A DNA stretch of 64,000 nucleotides from contig CAWGNS010000008.1 in NCBI GenBank assembly GCA_963824095.1, positions 1,488,001 to 1,552,000 of the forward strand. Direction: 5' to 3'. This DNA is from JBBDWJ01 sp963824095. GTDB lineage: Bacteria > Acidobacteriota > Terriglobia > Bryobacterales > UBA6623. Position numbers and translations under genes: made by a program. The notes below the pieces were generated by a model, which made no database searches, had not been told where the DNA came from, and was given only the letters and a program-made list of their open reading frames with translations. The stretch's first letter is position 1. Each line of letters begins with the position of its first letter. Shown here piece after piece: positions 29,642 to 37,701 of this stretch.

Positions 29642-31285
29642 ATGAAGCGTTCATCGGGGAACATACAGGAAGCCCTGCCGGCACGGGGAATGAGCCGGCG
29701 GGACCTGGTCCGGCACGGCGGGTTGTTTGCGGCCGCCGGCGTGTTGACCAAAGGCAAATCGCTGGCGGCGGCGCCGGCCCCGGCCATGACCTTCGATTCC
29801 AATCTATACGAATCGATCGGCGTGCGCCCTCTGATCAATTGCAAAGGCACCTATACCATCATCAGCGGCTCGCTGAGCCTGCCCGAAGTCAAACAGGCCA
29901 TGCTGCAGGCCTCGCAGCACTACGTCCACATGGACGAGCTGATGGAAGCGGTCGGAAAACGGCTGGCCGAGCTGACCGGCGCCGAATCCGGGATCGTCAC
30001 CTGCGGCTGCGCGTCCGCCCTCTCTCATGCGACCGCCGCCGCGATTGCCGGCGGCAATCCGGAACGCATGGAGCGCTTGCCAACTCTGGCGGGTCTCAAG
30101 AATGAAGTCATTGCGCCGAGCTACTCGCGCAACGTCTACGACCATGCCATCCGCATGCACCACATCAAGTTCGTCAACGTCGAAAACGAACAGGAATTGC
30201 GCTCCGCCCTCGGCCCGCAAACCGCGCTCGTAATGGTGCTGGCCAGCCCCGAGGATAGCGGCCCGTTCGGGCTCGAGCTGATCGCCCGCGTGGCTCATGA
30301 GAGCAACGTGCCCGTGCTGGTCGACGCGGCGGCCGAAGGGCTTACCGTCCCCAACGTCCATCTCCAACGCGGCGCCGACCTGGTCGCCTATAGCGGCGGT
30401 AAGGCGATGCGCGGTCCGCAAAGCGCAGGGCTGCTGCTGGGCCGCAAAGATCTGGTGCAGGCCGCCTGGCTCAACAGCGCTCCGCATCACGCCTTCGGGC
30501 GGCCCATGAAAGTCGGCAAGGAAGACATCATGGGCATGCTGGCCGCGGTCGAGATGTGGGTGCGCCGCGATCACGACGCCGAATGGAAGCAGTGGGAAAG
30601 CTGGCTGGCCGAAATCTCGCAGAGCGTCGAGAAGGTGCCGGGGGTGACCACCGAGGTGCTGCAGCCGCGCGGCCGCTCCAACTACTCGCCGCGTCTGATG
30701 ATTCGCTGGGACACCGAAAAACTCGGCATCGCCGGAGAGGAAGTCGAAAGCTACCTCTACGAGAACGACCCCCGGATCGTGCTCGCCAGCGGTTCGGGTA
30801 GCTGGCGCAACAAAGGCGAAAGCAGCGTTAGCGTGATGCCCTGGCAGATGCAGCCCGGCGATGCCAAGGTCGTCGCCGCCGCTCTGCAGCGCGTGCTTTC
30901 CCAGCCGCCGCAAATCAGCCGCGCGATGAAGTCCACCGCGCCCACCGCCAACGTCGACGGCCAATGGGATCTGCACCTCGAATTTGTGTTGGGCAGCGCC
31001 GACCACTCGCTGTTCTTCCAGCAGGAGGGCGAGGCGCTGGTCGGTGATCACCAGGGCGAGGTGACCTCCGGCGATCTGTCGGGCACGGTCGAAGGCGACG
31101 AAGTCCACTTCCACAGCTCGCACCCCTACGAAGGGACCCGTTTCAGCTTCGATTTCCGGGGCAAGGTACAGGGCGACACAATGTCGGGCGACGTCAGCCT
31201 GGGCGAATACGGCCCGGCCCGCTGGACCGCCACACGCCACGAATATCGAGGCCGGCGCCCCGTGCGGCCTGTCAAGAACGTCTAG
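29642..31285 (+). CDS. Tat-exported SelA/DgaE-like PLP protein with C-terminal beta domain
   Basis: PLP fold-type I protein related to L-seryl-tRNA(Sec) selenium transferase and D-glucosaminate-6-phosphate ammonia-lyase. The N-terminus has a twin-arginine motif (SRRDLVR, residues 18-24) and a hydrophobic stretch, so it should be exported folded with its cofactor. The fold is recognised from INCKGTYTIISGS, TGAESGIVTCGCASAL, VLVDAAAEG and the likely Schiff-base Lys254 in AYSGGKAMRGPQSAG. Residues about 430-547 form an extra beta-rich domain of alternating acidic and Gly turns. GAGGAG precedes the ATG. It cannot be a cytosolic selenocysteine enzyme; amino-sugar breakdown outside the cytoplasm is a guess. 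Confidence 0.82.
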   Translation: MKRSSGNIQEALPARGMSRRDLVRHGGLFAAAGVLTKGKSLAAAPAPAMTFDSNLYESIGVRPLINCKGTYTIISGSLSLPEVKQAMLQASQHYVHMDELMEAVGKRLAELTGAESGIVTCGCASALSHATAAAIAGGNPERMERLPTLAGLKNEVIAPSYSRNVYDHAIRMHHIKFVNVENEQELRSALGPQTALVMVLASPEDSGPFGLELIARVAHESNVPVLVDAAAEGLTVPNVHLQRGADLVAYSGGKAMRGPQSAGLLLGRKDLVQAAWLNSAPHHAFGRPMKVGKEDIMGMLAAVEMWVRRDHDAEWKQWESWLAEISQSVEKVPGVTTEVLQPRGRSNYSPRLMIRWDTEKLGIAGEEVESYLYENDPRIVLASGSGSWRNKGESSVSVMPWQMQPGDAKVVAAALQRVLSQPPQISRAMKSTAPTANVDGQWDLHLEFVLGSADHSLFFQQEGEALVGDHQGEVTSGDLSGTVEGDEVHFHSSHPYEGTRFSFDFRGKVQGDTMSGDVSLGEYGPARWTATRHEYRGRRPVRPVKNV

Positions 31286-31295
31286 AACTGAGTCG

Positions 31296-31320
31296 GGGAC
31301 AGGCGCCCGCCGTCTGTCCC
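31296..31320. terminator. hairpin after the SelA-like gene
   Basis: GGGACAG (31296-31302) pairs with CTGTCCC (31314-31320), 11 bases after the stop codon. No T-run follows. It is related to the ACAGGCG/CGCCTGT hairpins at 8587-8604 and 12770-12789. Confidence 0.35.
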
Positions 31321-31415
31321 TGGCCGCCCAACCGGCCACCGGGCCGTCTTCACCGAAAGGATTCGCTGCTGCTGCGTGTACGCGAACCGGCCGTGCGTCG
31401 CGTCCCAAGAAACTT

Positions 31416-32636
31416 GTGTCGATTCAAGTCCAAATCGAAAAACTCGTCTACGGCGGCCAGGGGCTCGGCCGCGTCGACGGCCGCGCTGTGCTGGTGCCCT
31501 TCGTTCTGCCCGGCGAACGAGTCGATGTCGAGGCCGTCCGGGAAACCTCCTCGCTAGTCCACGCGCGGCCTCTCGATCTGCTGGAGCGCTCGGAGCATCG
31601 CCTCGCCAGCGATTGCCCGGTGTACGGCGAGTGCGGCGGCTGCCAATATCAGCACATCGTCTACGCCAAACAGCTCGAATACAAGGTCGGGATCTTGCGC
31701 GAGACGCTGGCGCGCATCGCCAAAATCACCTGGGAAGGCCCCATCGAAACCGTCTCGGGCGAGCCCTGGGGCTACCGCAACCGGACCCAACTACGCATCG
31801 TCAAGAACGGCCGCAAGGTTGGCGTGGGGTTCCTCGAAGCCGGCTCGCGGCGGTTGGTCCACGCCGCGCAGTGCCCCATCAACTCGCCGGCCCTCAACCG
31901 CGCCCATCAGGCGCTGCTCGAAATGGCCCACCAGCGGCGCTTTCCACAGTTTCTGCACGAAGTGGAGTTCTTCACCAACGAGACCGACATTCAGCTCAAC
32001 GTGCTCGACACCGACCAGCCGCTGTCGAAAAGCTTCTTCGAGTGGTGTGGGGAGAAGATTCCGGGCCTCGCCACAAGCGAATCGATCGACTATCCCAGCG
32101 GCGGGGACGTCTTCCAGGTCGGCAGCCGTTCATTCTTCCAGGTGAATCGCTTCCTGACCGCAAGCCTGGCCGAAGCGGCCCTGCAGGGCGCCGCCGGGAG
32201 CCGCGCGCTCGATCTTTATGCGGGCGTGGGCCTGATGACGCTGCCGCTGGCCCGCAAGTTCGATCAGGTTCTCGCCGTAGACTCGAGCCCACGCGCCGTG
32301 CGCGGCCTGCAGTTCAACGCCGAGCGCGCCGCGCTCGATGTGAAGGTCGTCAATCTCAATGTCGAGGAGTATCTGCCCAGTTGCGAAGAGGCCGTGGATT
32401 TTGTGGTGGCCGATCCGCCACGCGCGGGTTTGGGTCCACGGGTCGTGGCGGAGTTGCTGAGACTGCGAGCCCCGCACGTGGCGCTGGTCTCCTGCGATCC
32501 GGCAACCTTGGCGCGCGATCTGGCCGCGCTCACCTCGGGCGGCTATGAAATCGCCAAAATCACTTTCGTCGACATGTTCCCGCAGACCTTCCACATCGAG
32601 TCCGTGGTGGAACTGCGGCTCGCGCCGAGTGAGTAG
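31416..32636 (+). CDS. rlmD: 23S rRNA (uracil-5-)-methyltransferase, RlmD/RumA family
   Basis: SAM-dependent RNA m5U methyltransferase. It has an N-terminal TRAM-like RNA-binding barrel (residues 1-60), iron-sulfur cysteines in CPVYGECGGCQYQH plus a fourth Cys (AAQCPIN), the SAM motif ALDLYAGVGLMTLPLA near residue 265, and the catalytic VSCDPATLARDLAAL near residue 355. The final MFPQTFHIESVVEL is typical of the family. It begins with a GTG at 31416; the Shine-Dalgarno sequence is weak. Whether it modifies 23S rRNA or tRNA cannot be settled from sequence alone. Confidence 0.9.
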   Translation: MSIQVQIEKLVYGGQGLGRVDGRAVLVPFVLPGERVDVEAVRETSSLVHARPLDLLERSEHRLASDCPVYGECGGCQYQHIVYAKQLEYKVGILRETLARIAKITWEGPIETVSGEPWGYRNRTQLRIVKNGRKVGVGFLEAGSRRLVHAAQCPINSPALNRAHQALLEMAHQRRFPQFLHEVEFFTNETDIQLNVLDTDQPLSKSFFEWCGEKIPGLATSESIDYPSGGDVFQVGSRSFFQVNRFLTASLAEAALQGAAGSRALDLYAGVGLMTLPLARKFDQVLAVDSSPRAVRGLQFNAERAALDVKVVNLNVEEYLPSCEEAVDFVVADPPRAGLGPRVVAELLRLRAPHVALVSCDPATLARDLAALTSGGYEIAKITFVDMFPQTFHIESVVELRLAPSE

Positions 32637-32659
32637 GTAGCCCCGGCCATCGAGGCGAC

Positions 32660-32700
32660 TCGGCCCGCACCCTCCCGGTGCGGCTCTGTTTGCGCGGATT
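32660..32700 (+). repeat. dispersed repeat (GGTGCGGCTCTGTTT family), copy 2; possible terminator
   Basis: A GCACC-CTCCC-GGTGC stem followed by GGCTCTGTTT, 25-60 bases after the RlmD stop. In this position it could act as a weak intrinsic terminator. Relatives are at 8692-8737 and 54834-54880. Confidence 0.45.
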
Positions 32701-32717
32701 CGCGGCTACGGTACCCA

Positions 32718-32745
32718 GTGGGGCAGGCATCCTGCCTGCCCAATC
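32718..32745. repeat. GGGCAGG..CCTGCCC palindromic repeat, copy 2
   Basis: GGGCAGGCA-TCC-TGCCTGCCC forms a 9-bp stem. It is related to the repeat at 1-41 and lies between convergent genes. Confidence 0.45.
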
Positions 32746-32827
32746 CGCCGGGCTCCGCACCAGGACCGCGCCGACGGCTGCCCCGCTTTGCCGACCCAGG
32801 CTTCCTGGCGGTCTCGACCCCGCCTTC

Positions 32828-33643
32828 CTACTCGCTCGTCTTAGGCCGCGGCGTGGTATCCCCTTCGGTCATCCCCAAAACCCACTTGGCGGCTTCCAGC
32901 CACATCTTCTGAATGCCGGGATTGTCCCAGACCGCTTCCTCGTGCCCCAGCGTGCTCACGAACACGCGTCCCTTGCCCCAGGTATTGACCCAGGTCGTCG
33001 CGAAGTCGCCGTCGGTGCGGTGCACGCCGCGCGCCTTCATGTCCACCGAACTCGTGTCCAGGCTCATCAAGACGCGAACCTTGTCGCGCGAATAGCGGTT
33101 GAGCTGGTAGATCTCGTCGGAGATCTCAATCGACGGCGGAAAGTGCTTGGTGGCCGGGAACGAACGGTCCTCGACGTTGATGCGCACTTTGGTGTGCCAG
33201 GGGTGCTGATCGAACGCCCCGCCGACCATATCGATGTACTCCGGCCAGCTATTGCGGAACGAGTCGGTGCCGCTGTGCGCCGCCAACACGCCCTTGCCGT
33301 CCTCTTTCACGAACGACATGAAATCGGCCTTCTGCTGATCCGTCAACGGCAGGTCGCCCTGCGTGTAGAACATCACGGCGTCGAACCAATTCAGGTTTTT
33401 CTTGTTGGCCTTCAGGTCCTGCTTGGTGAGCAGTTCCATGTCGGTGTGGAAGCGGACATCGAACAACCCCGACTCCTCGCCCAGCTTCTCCATCGTATAC
33501 ATCGCGTGCGAGACGGCGTCGTGAGCGTATTCGGTGCTGCCGCCCAGGAACAGGATGTGTTTCTTCGCCGTCCCCTGGCCGAAAACAAAAGCGGGCAAAA
33601 CCAAACCCAACAGAGCGACAAGAAAAAATTTTCGATTCATCAT
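32828..33643 (-). CDS. ThuA-domain exported protein
   Basis: Secreted protein with a signal peptide (MMNRKFFLVALLGLVLPAFVFG) and a ThuA/GATase1-like domain over the rest of the chain. Recognisable segments are HILFLGGSTEYAHDAVS, WFDAVMFYTQGDLPLTDQQKADF, GKGVLAAHSGTDSF and the C-terminal TWVNTWGKGRVFVSTLGHEEAVWDNP. ThuA proteins are linked to trehalose-like sugar use, but most exported members have no proven activity. 271 residues, family length. The second Met (33640) is an equally good start. Confidence 0.88.
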   Translation of the reverse strand: MMNRKFFLVALLGLVLPAFVFGQGTAKKHILFLGGSTEYAHDAVSHAMYTMEKLGEESGLFDVRFHTDMELLTKQDLKANKKNLNWFDAVMFYTQGDLPLTDQQKADFMSFVKEDGKGVLAAHSGTDSFRNSWPEYIDMVGGAFDQHPWHTKVRINVEDRSFPATKHFPPSIEISDEIYQLNRYSRDKVRVLMSLDTSSVDMKARGVHRTDGDFATTWVNTWGKGRVFVSTLGHEEAVWDNPGIQKMWLEAAKWVLGMTEGDTTPRPKTSE

Positions 33644-34038
33644 GGCCTACACTCTCCCTTCAAAGCGCTTCCGACCGGCGTCCAGGCCGATCACGCATGC
33701 GCGGCGATTGCCGCCCGCCAAGGCGGTTGGTGGCCTTGCCCACCCGAAACTCCCCGGGTATCATCGCACCTTGGCCCAGAAGGGTTCAAACCCCCCGCCG
33801 GGCGCGAGCCCGTAGACAGGCAAGTCGAAGAGCATAGAGGCAAGGAAGGCCGGCCCGTGGCGTGAAGCTCCGGCTTTGCCGCCGTTCGATTCCTCGATCG
33901 GCGTCCGCGGCATTTCCAAAAACCGTCTGCCGTCGCCGCTCCGCCCGGCCCCCGGCTACTTCGGAGCGGATCCCACCGCACCGGGTTCCATCGACCACCG
34001 CCGGAATCCCGCCGCCCACATGGAATACAATCAATACC
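33644..34038. other. intergenic region with family D repeat
   Basis: 395 bases between divergent genes. A family D repeat occupies 33853-33905. Nothing else is recognised; the promoter of the FmdB-like gene should lie just left of 34039. Confidence 0.5.
33853..33905 (+). repeat. family D dispersed repeat, copy 1
   Basis: Shares a long stretch (CCCGTGGCGTGAAGCTCCGG and beyond, through GCCGCCGTTC..TCGATCGG) with 41434-41490, with few mismatches. A degenerate third copy is at 39353-39385. Confidence 0.6.
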
Positions 34039-34272
34039 ATGCCCATCTACGAATACCACTGTACGCAGTGCGGAACGACATTCGAAGACCTGGTGCTGGC
34101 GAAAAGCAGCGAGCCGGTGACATGCTCGGCGTGTGGGACCGCGGCTGTCGAGCGCAAGTTCTCGACCTTCGCGGCCCAGACATCCAACGGGTCTGCAAGC
34201 GAAGCCAGGAGCTTCGAGGGAGGCTCCTGCGCCTGCGGAGCCGGTCCCGCCGGCATGTGTGGCATGAACTGA
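34039..34272 (+). CDS. FmdB-family zinc ribbon protein
   Basis: 77-residue protein starting MPIYEYHCTQCGTTFEDLV. The two CxxC knuckles are CTQC and CSAC, the FmdB-type regulatory zinc ribbon. The tail is Ser/Gly-rich with further Cys (GGSCACGAGPAGMCGMN). It is encoded alone. FmdB domains occur in putative regulators and as small conserved proteins of unknown role. Confidence 0.87.
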   Translation: MPIYEYHCTQCGTTFEDLVLAKSSEPVTCSACGTAAVERKFSTFAAQTSNGSASEARSFEGGSCACGAGPAGMCGMN

Positions 34273-34310
34273 GTCCGCGTCCGCCAACGCGAACCGGCTG
34301 CACGTGCTTC

Positions 34311-34334
34311 CTGAGCGCCAGCAAAGGCGCTCAG
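34311..34334. terminator. 9-bp hairpin between convergent genes
   Basis: CTGAGCGCC-AGCAAA-GGCGCTCAG is a perfect stem-loop 39 bases after the FmdB stop and overlapping the stop codon of the convergent glycosyltransferase. No T-run follows. It may end the plus-strand transcript. Confidence 0.4.
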
Positions 34335-35050
34335 CGGGTCACGCTGCGGCTTTCGGCCTGGGGCGCCGCGCTCCGCAGCCGCCGGCGCAGTTCTAGAATC
34401 CGCCGCGTCCAATCGGGCAGTGGCTCGTCGACCACCGCCTCCTCCGGCCTTTTCGCCGAAACCGCAACTTGCTCGAAGCGGTAGCCGCGCGCCTGTGCCA
34501 GCGCGAGCAGCTCGGTATCGAAAAACCACGACTCGTCGCGCACCTGGGGGACGATCTCCAGGGCCACCCGGCGGCTGATTGCCTTGAACGGACACAGCAC
34601 ATCGGCCACGGGCAAGTGGAGCGCCAGCCTCGCCGCCAACGAGTAGAGCCCCGCCCCAAAGCCGCCTCTCCAACCCGAACCCGACGCCCAACGTCCGGCG
34701 GCGACGTCGCAGCGATCCTCGGCGACCAGCCGGGCGAGTTGTGTGATATCGTCCAGATCGGCGGGCAGCCGGGTCGCGTCGATCCAGCAAAAAACGTCGC
34801 CCAGCCCCTGCGAACCGCGCTTGAGCGCCCTGCCGCGCCCCGCTAGCGCCACCTGCAGCGCCGCAACCCCGGGGAAACGCTCCTCAAGCTTGCGCGCCAC
34901 CCAGAAGCCCCCGTCCGTCGAGCCGTGATCGACCACGACCAGCTTCCAACGAAACGGGAAACGGCCCTTCAGATGGGAGTACAGACGGGGGATATTCCGA
35001 TCCAAGGCGGCCGCCACGTTGTGCACCGGAACGATGATATCCACGTTCAT
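34331..35050 (-). CDS. glycosyltransferase family 2 protein (polyprenyl-phosphate type)
   Basis: GT2 enzyme resembling dolichyl/undecaprenyl-phosphate glycosyltransferases. The N-terminal VDIIVPVHNVAAALDRNIP, the VVVDHGSTDGG donor-binding loop and DVFCWIDATRLPAD (DxD-like position) define the domain. VADVLCPFKAISRRVALEIVP and DESWFFDTELLALA match the acceptor side of the polyprenyl-phosphate group. 239 residues with no membrane helices. Its acceptor is unknown. Confidence 0.84.
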   Translation of the reverse strand: MNVDIIVPVHNVAAALDRNIPRLYSHLKGRFPFRWKLVVVDHGSTDGGFWVARKLEERFPGVAALQVALAGRGRALKRGSQGLGDVFCWIDATRLPADLDDITQLARLVAEDRCDVAAGRWASGSGWRGGFGAGLYSLAARLALHLPVADVLCPFKAISRRVALEIVPQVRDESWFFDTELLALAQARGYRFEQVAVSAKRPEEAVVDEPLPDWTRRILELRRRLRSAAPQAESRSVTR

Positions 35051-35203
35051 AGGGACCCGATGTTTCTATCGTAGCGGGGTCGGGGACGCTTTCTGGCGTG
35101 TCCGGCCTGTTGCGGATGTAACCGTGTGGATGAGTCCGGCTACGATAACACCCCCTCGGATAACGCGCGTTTTGGTGCAACCGAAACCGCGCTGGTGCGT
35201 TTA

Positions 35204-35209
35204 TATAAT
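35204..35209 (+). promoter_or_regulatory. TATAAT -10 element upstream of the VirB10-like gene
   Basis: A consensus TATAAT lies 64 bases before the ATG at 35274. No convincing -35 is at the usual distance. A strong AAAGGAGA ribosome-binding site follows at about 35261-35268. Confidence 0.4.
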
Positions 35210-35273
35210 GAGCAGAGGTGCGTGGACGCGTCTGGGGTGCGTCCCGCCGGCGAGCCCGCCAAAGGAGACCCTT

Positions 35274-36089
35274 ATGAGGAAGCTGATTGGTGCTACCGTT
35301 CTCGCCGCCCTGGCAGGGTTGCCCGCGCTGGCGCAGGCCCCCGACGGCAAAGCCGAACCGCAGCAAACGACGCGGCTCTCTCAGCGCGAGGAGCCGGCCG
35401 CTGCCGACTACCTCATCCCAAGCGGCACGCGCGTCCCTCTGGTCCTGCTCAATAGCATCAGCACCAAACATGCCGCCCCGGGGGACCTGGTTTACCTCGA
35501 ATCGGTGTTTCCGGTGGTGATTGACGGTCGGATTCTGGTTCCCCCCGGCACCTACGTCTCCGGCAGCGTCACCAACGTCAAGCGCACCGGCCGCGTCAAG
35601 GGCCGCGGCGAGATCTACCTGCGTTTCGAGCAGATGATTCTGCCCAATGGCACCATCCGCGATCTCACCGGCCGGGTCGGCTCGATGGACGGCCGCTCGC
35701 CCGAGGATTTTGACCGCGAAGAAGGGCGCATTACCGCCGAAAGCAACAAGGGCGAGGACACCCGCACCGTAGCCGAAACCACCGCCGCTGGGACGTCCAT
35801 CGGCGCCATCGCCGGGGCCGCCAGCGGGAACACCGGCATGGGGCTGGGTATCGGCGCGGCGGCGGGCGCGGCGGCCGGCCTGATCGGCGTGCTCACCTCG
35901 CGCGGCCCCGAGGCGATCCTAGAAAAAGGCACCCAACTCGATATGGTTCTCGACCGCAACCTCCATTTCACCAAGGAGGAGGTCACCTTCCAGGATCCGC
36001 TGCGTGGGCCCTCGCGCGCCGAACCGGGCCCGGGCCCCGACCCCAATCGAAACCACCGCGACCGCGGCTACGGGCGGTTCCCGCTCTAG
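35274..36089 (+). CDS. exported VirB10/TrbI-like protein with glycine zipper
   Basis: 271 residues with a signal peptide (MRKLIGATVLAALAGLPALAQ). Residues about 45-125 resemble the beta-barrel core of VirB10/TrbI proteins: IPSGTRVPLVLLNSIST, PGDLVYLESVFPVVIDGRILVPPGTYVSGSV. A Gly/Ala-rich zipper (about 165-205: AAGTSIGAIAGAASGNTG onwards) could insert into a membrane. No other conjugation or type IV secretion gene is present, so this is a stand-alone envelope protein. AAAGGAGA 5-6 bases before the ATG fixes the start. Confidence 0.78.
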   Translation: MRKLIGATVLAALAGLPALAQAPDGKAEPQQTTRLSQREEPAAADYLIPSGTRVPLVLLNSISTKHAAPGDLVYLESVFPVVIDGRILVPPGTYVSGSVTNVKRTGRVKGRGEIYLRFEQMILPNGTIRDLTGRVGSMDGRSPEDFDREEGRITAESNKGEDTRTVAETTAAGTSIGAIAGAASGNTGMGLGIGAAAGAAAGLIGVLTSRGPEAILEKGTQLDMVLDRNLHFTKEEVTFQDPLRGPSRAEPGPGPDPNRNHRDRGYGRFPL

Positions 36090-36194
36090 GACTGGCGTCC
36101 ACTAGGGTGCTTGCCGATCGAGTTCCGTACACTCCGGGCGGTGGGTTGCCGCGGCCGATACGGAAAATCGTGGGAGTAGGGTTGGAAACCGGTC

Positions 36195-36485
36195 TCAGCG
36201 CCAAAGCCGCCAGGCTTCGTGCAAGCCGATCCACAGATTCACCACGCCAACGCCCGAAACCGCGCCGCGCAGGTAGGTGCTCAGCCAGAACGGACTCCAT
36301 TGCGGAGTCAGGCTGAAGAAGTAATTGTTGTCCCACAGCAGGGTCCAGGGCAGCAGAAACAGGACCAGGCCGATCTCAACGCAAAACAGGATGAAGAAGA
36401 TGTTGGTGATGATGCGGGCGCGATCGGGAGGTCCGGCTTTCGGTTCTCCGGTGCCGGCGGACTCTAAGTTCAACGTTTGCTCCAT
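36195..36485 (-). CDS. small membrane protein of unknown function
   Basis: 96 residues with two hydrophobic segments (NIFFILFCVEIGLVLFLLPW and a weaker one near SGVGVVNLWIGLHEAW) and many Trp residues. It begins 3 bp after the rnhB stop, so it is the last gene of the ffh-to-rnhB operon. I do not recognise a family; it may be a lineage-specific conserved protein. Confidence 0.74.
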   Translation of the reverse strand: MEQTLNLESAGTGEPKAGPPDRARIITNIFFILFCVEIGLVLFLLPWTLLWDNNYFFSLTPQWSPFWLSTYLRGAVSGVGVVNLWIGLHEAWRLWR

Positions 36486-36488
36486 CCC

Positions 36489-37247
36489 TTAGTCCAACCC
36501 TCTGCGCTCGACAGCCGCTGCCGCCGGAACGGTGCCCCCGGGCGGCGGGTCGTCAAACAAGCTTAACTGTCCGTCCGGAAAAGCCGCCGCAAACCGCGAT
36601 GCCCGCGCCACCGGCTCGAAGCTCAGGCGGTGCAGCGGCGTGGGGCCGTGCCGCAGCAGCGCCGCCAAATGCACCGGAGCCGAGTAGCCCTTGTTCGAAG
36701 CCAGCCCGTACTCGGGGTACACCCGGTCCCAAAGCTGCATCCAGCGGTCGCGTTCCACCTTGGCCACGATCGAGGCTGCCGCGATCGAGCGGCTGCGGCC
36801 GTCGCCGCCGATGATCGGCAATTGCGGTAAATCGACGTCGAGCCGCAAGGCGTCGATCAACACATAGTCGGCGGCGGGAGTGAGACCGCGAACCGCGTCG
36901 CGCATCGCTTGCCGCGAAGCCTGGTAGATGTTGAGAAAATCGATTCGCCCGCTATCGACCGCCGCCACCGAAACCGCCACCGCGCGTTCGCGGATGCGCG
37001 CGCTCAACACCTCGCGGCTGGCGGCGTCGAGCAGTTTACTATCCTGCAGCCCGCGAATGGGTTGCTGGGGGTCGAGGATCACCGCCGCCGCCACCACGGG
37101 CCCAAACAGCGAGCCGCGCCCGACCTCGTCCACGCCGGCCACCAGCCGGAAGCCTTCGTCCCAGCAGGTCTTTTCATAGCGCAGCGTCGGCCGCCGCACG
37201 GCTACCGCCGCTCGCGCCGACTTCCGTTTCTGAACCGCCAGAGTCAT
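36489..37247 (-). CDS. rnhB: ribonuclease HII
   Basis: Cleaves RNA in RNA-DNA hybrids, including single misincorporated ribonucleotides, using two metal ions. The catalytic motifs are AGVDEVGRGSLFGPVVAAAV (first Asp and Glu), YVLIDALRL (Asp) and AAASIVAKVERDRWM. The C-terminal tail beyond about residue 225 is Pro/Ala-rich. The ATG at 37247 is preferred, while a GTG at 37265 is also open. It follows rplS by 82 bp, the common arrangement after trmD-rplS. Confidence 0.94.
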   Translation of the reverse strand: MTLAVQKRKSARAAVAVRRPTLRYEKTCWDEGFRLVAGVDEVGRGSLFGPVVAAAVILDPQQPIRGLQDSKLLDAASREVLSARIRERAVAVSVAAVDSGRIDFLNIYQASRQAMRDAVRGLTPAADYVLIDALRLDVDLPQLPIIGGDGRSRSIAAASIVAKVERDRWMQLWDRVYPEYGLASNKGYSAPVHLAALLRHGPTPLHRLSFEPVARASRFAAAFPDGQLSLFDDPPPGGTVPAAAAVERRGLD

Positions 37248-37329
37248 TCGCGGCGTGAAGGTCACTCCTCACAGCAAGGCCATCGACGTAGCCAGCGGGC
37301 CGCGACACCCGAAGAAGGGCAACCAACGC

Positions 37330-37683
37330 CTAGCGCGTGGAGCGTTCTTTCAGGCGTGCCGCTTTGCCGCGCAGCCCGCGCAGGTAGTAGAGCTTGGCGC
37401 GCCGCACCTGCGCGCTCCGCACCTTTTCGATGTGGTCTATGGTCGGCGAGTGGACGGGAAACACCCTCTCCACTCCGGTGCCGAAGCTGATCTTGCGAAT
37501 CGTGATCGTCTCGCTGATCCCGGAGTTGTGCCGCGCGATAAAGACGCCTTCAAACGCCTGCAGCCGCTCTTTTTCGCCCTCGCGGATCTTCACGTGCACG
37601 CGCACGGTGTCGCCCGGTTCGAGCACGGGGATCTCCGGGCCTTTGTGGCCATCCTCGATCTTCTGCATCAATTTGTTTTTCAT
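37330..37683 (-). CDS. rplS: 50S ribosomal protein L19
   Basis: Large-subunit ribosomal protein at the 30S-50S interface. The family signatures PVLEPGDTVRVHVKIREGEKERLQAFEG and KISFGTGVERVFPVHSP are present. 117 residues, typical. It lies 18 bp after trmD in the conserved rpsP-rimM-trmD-rplS order. Confidence 0.97.
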   Translation of the reverse strand: MKNKLMQKIEDGHKGPEIPVLEPGDTVRVHVKIREGEKERLQAFEGVFIARHNSGISETITIRKISFGTGVERVFPVHSPTIDHIEKVRSAQVRRAKLYYLRGLRGKAARLKERSTR

Positions 37684-37701
37684 CGCTATCCCTCCCGCGG
37701 C

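Noticed and set aside
33880..33905. GTTCGATTCC stretch resembling a tRNA T-arm
   Set aside because: It belongs to the family D repeat; no acceptor, D-arm or anticodon stem can be folded around it.
35274..36089. Part of a conjugation or type IV secretion locus
   Set aside because: No other VirB or Tra gene is present within the window.
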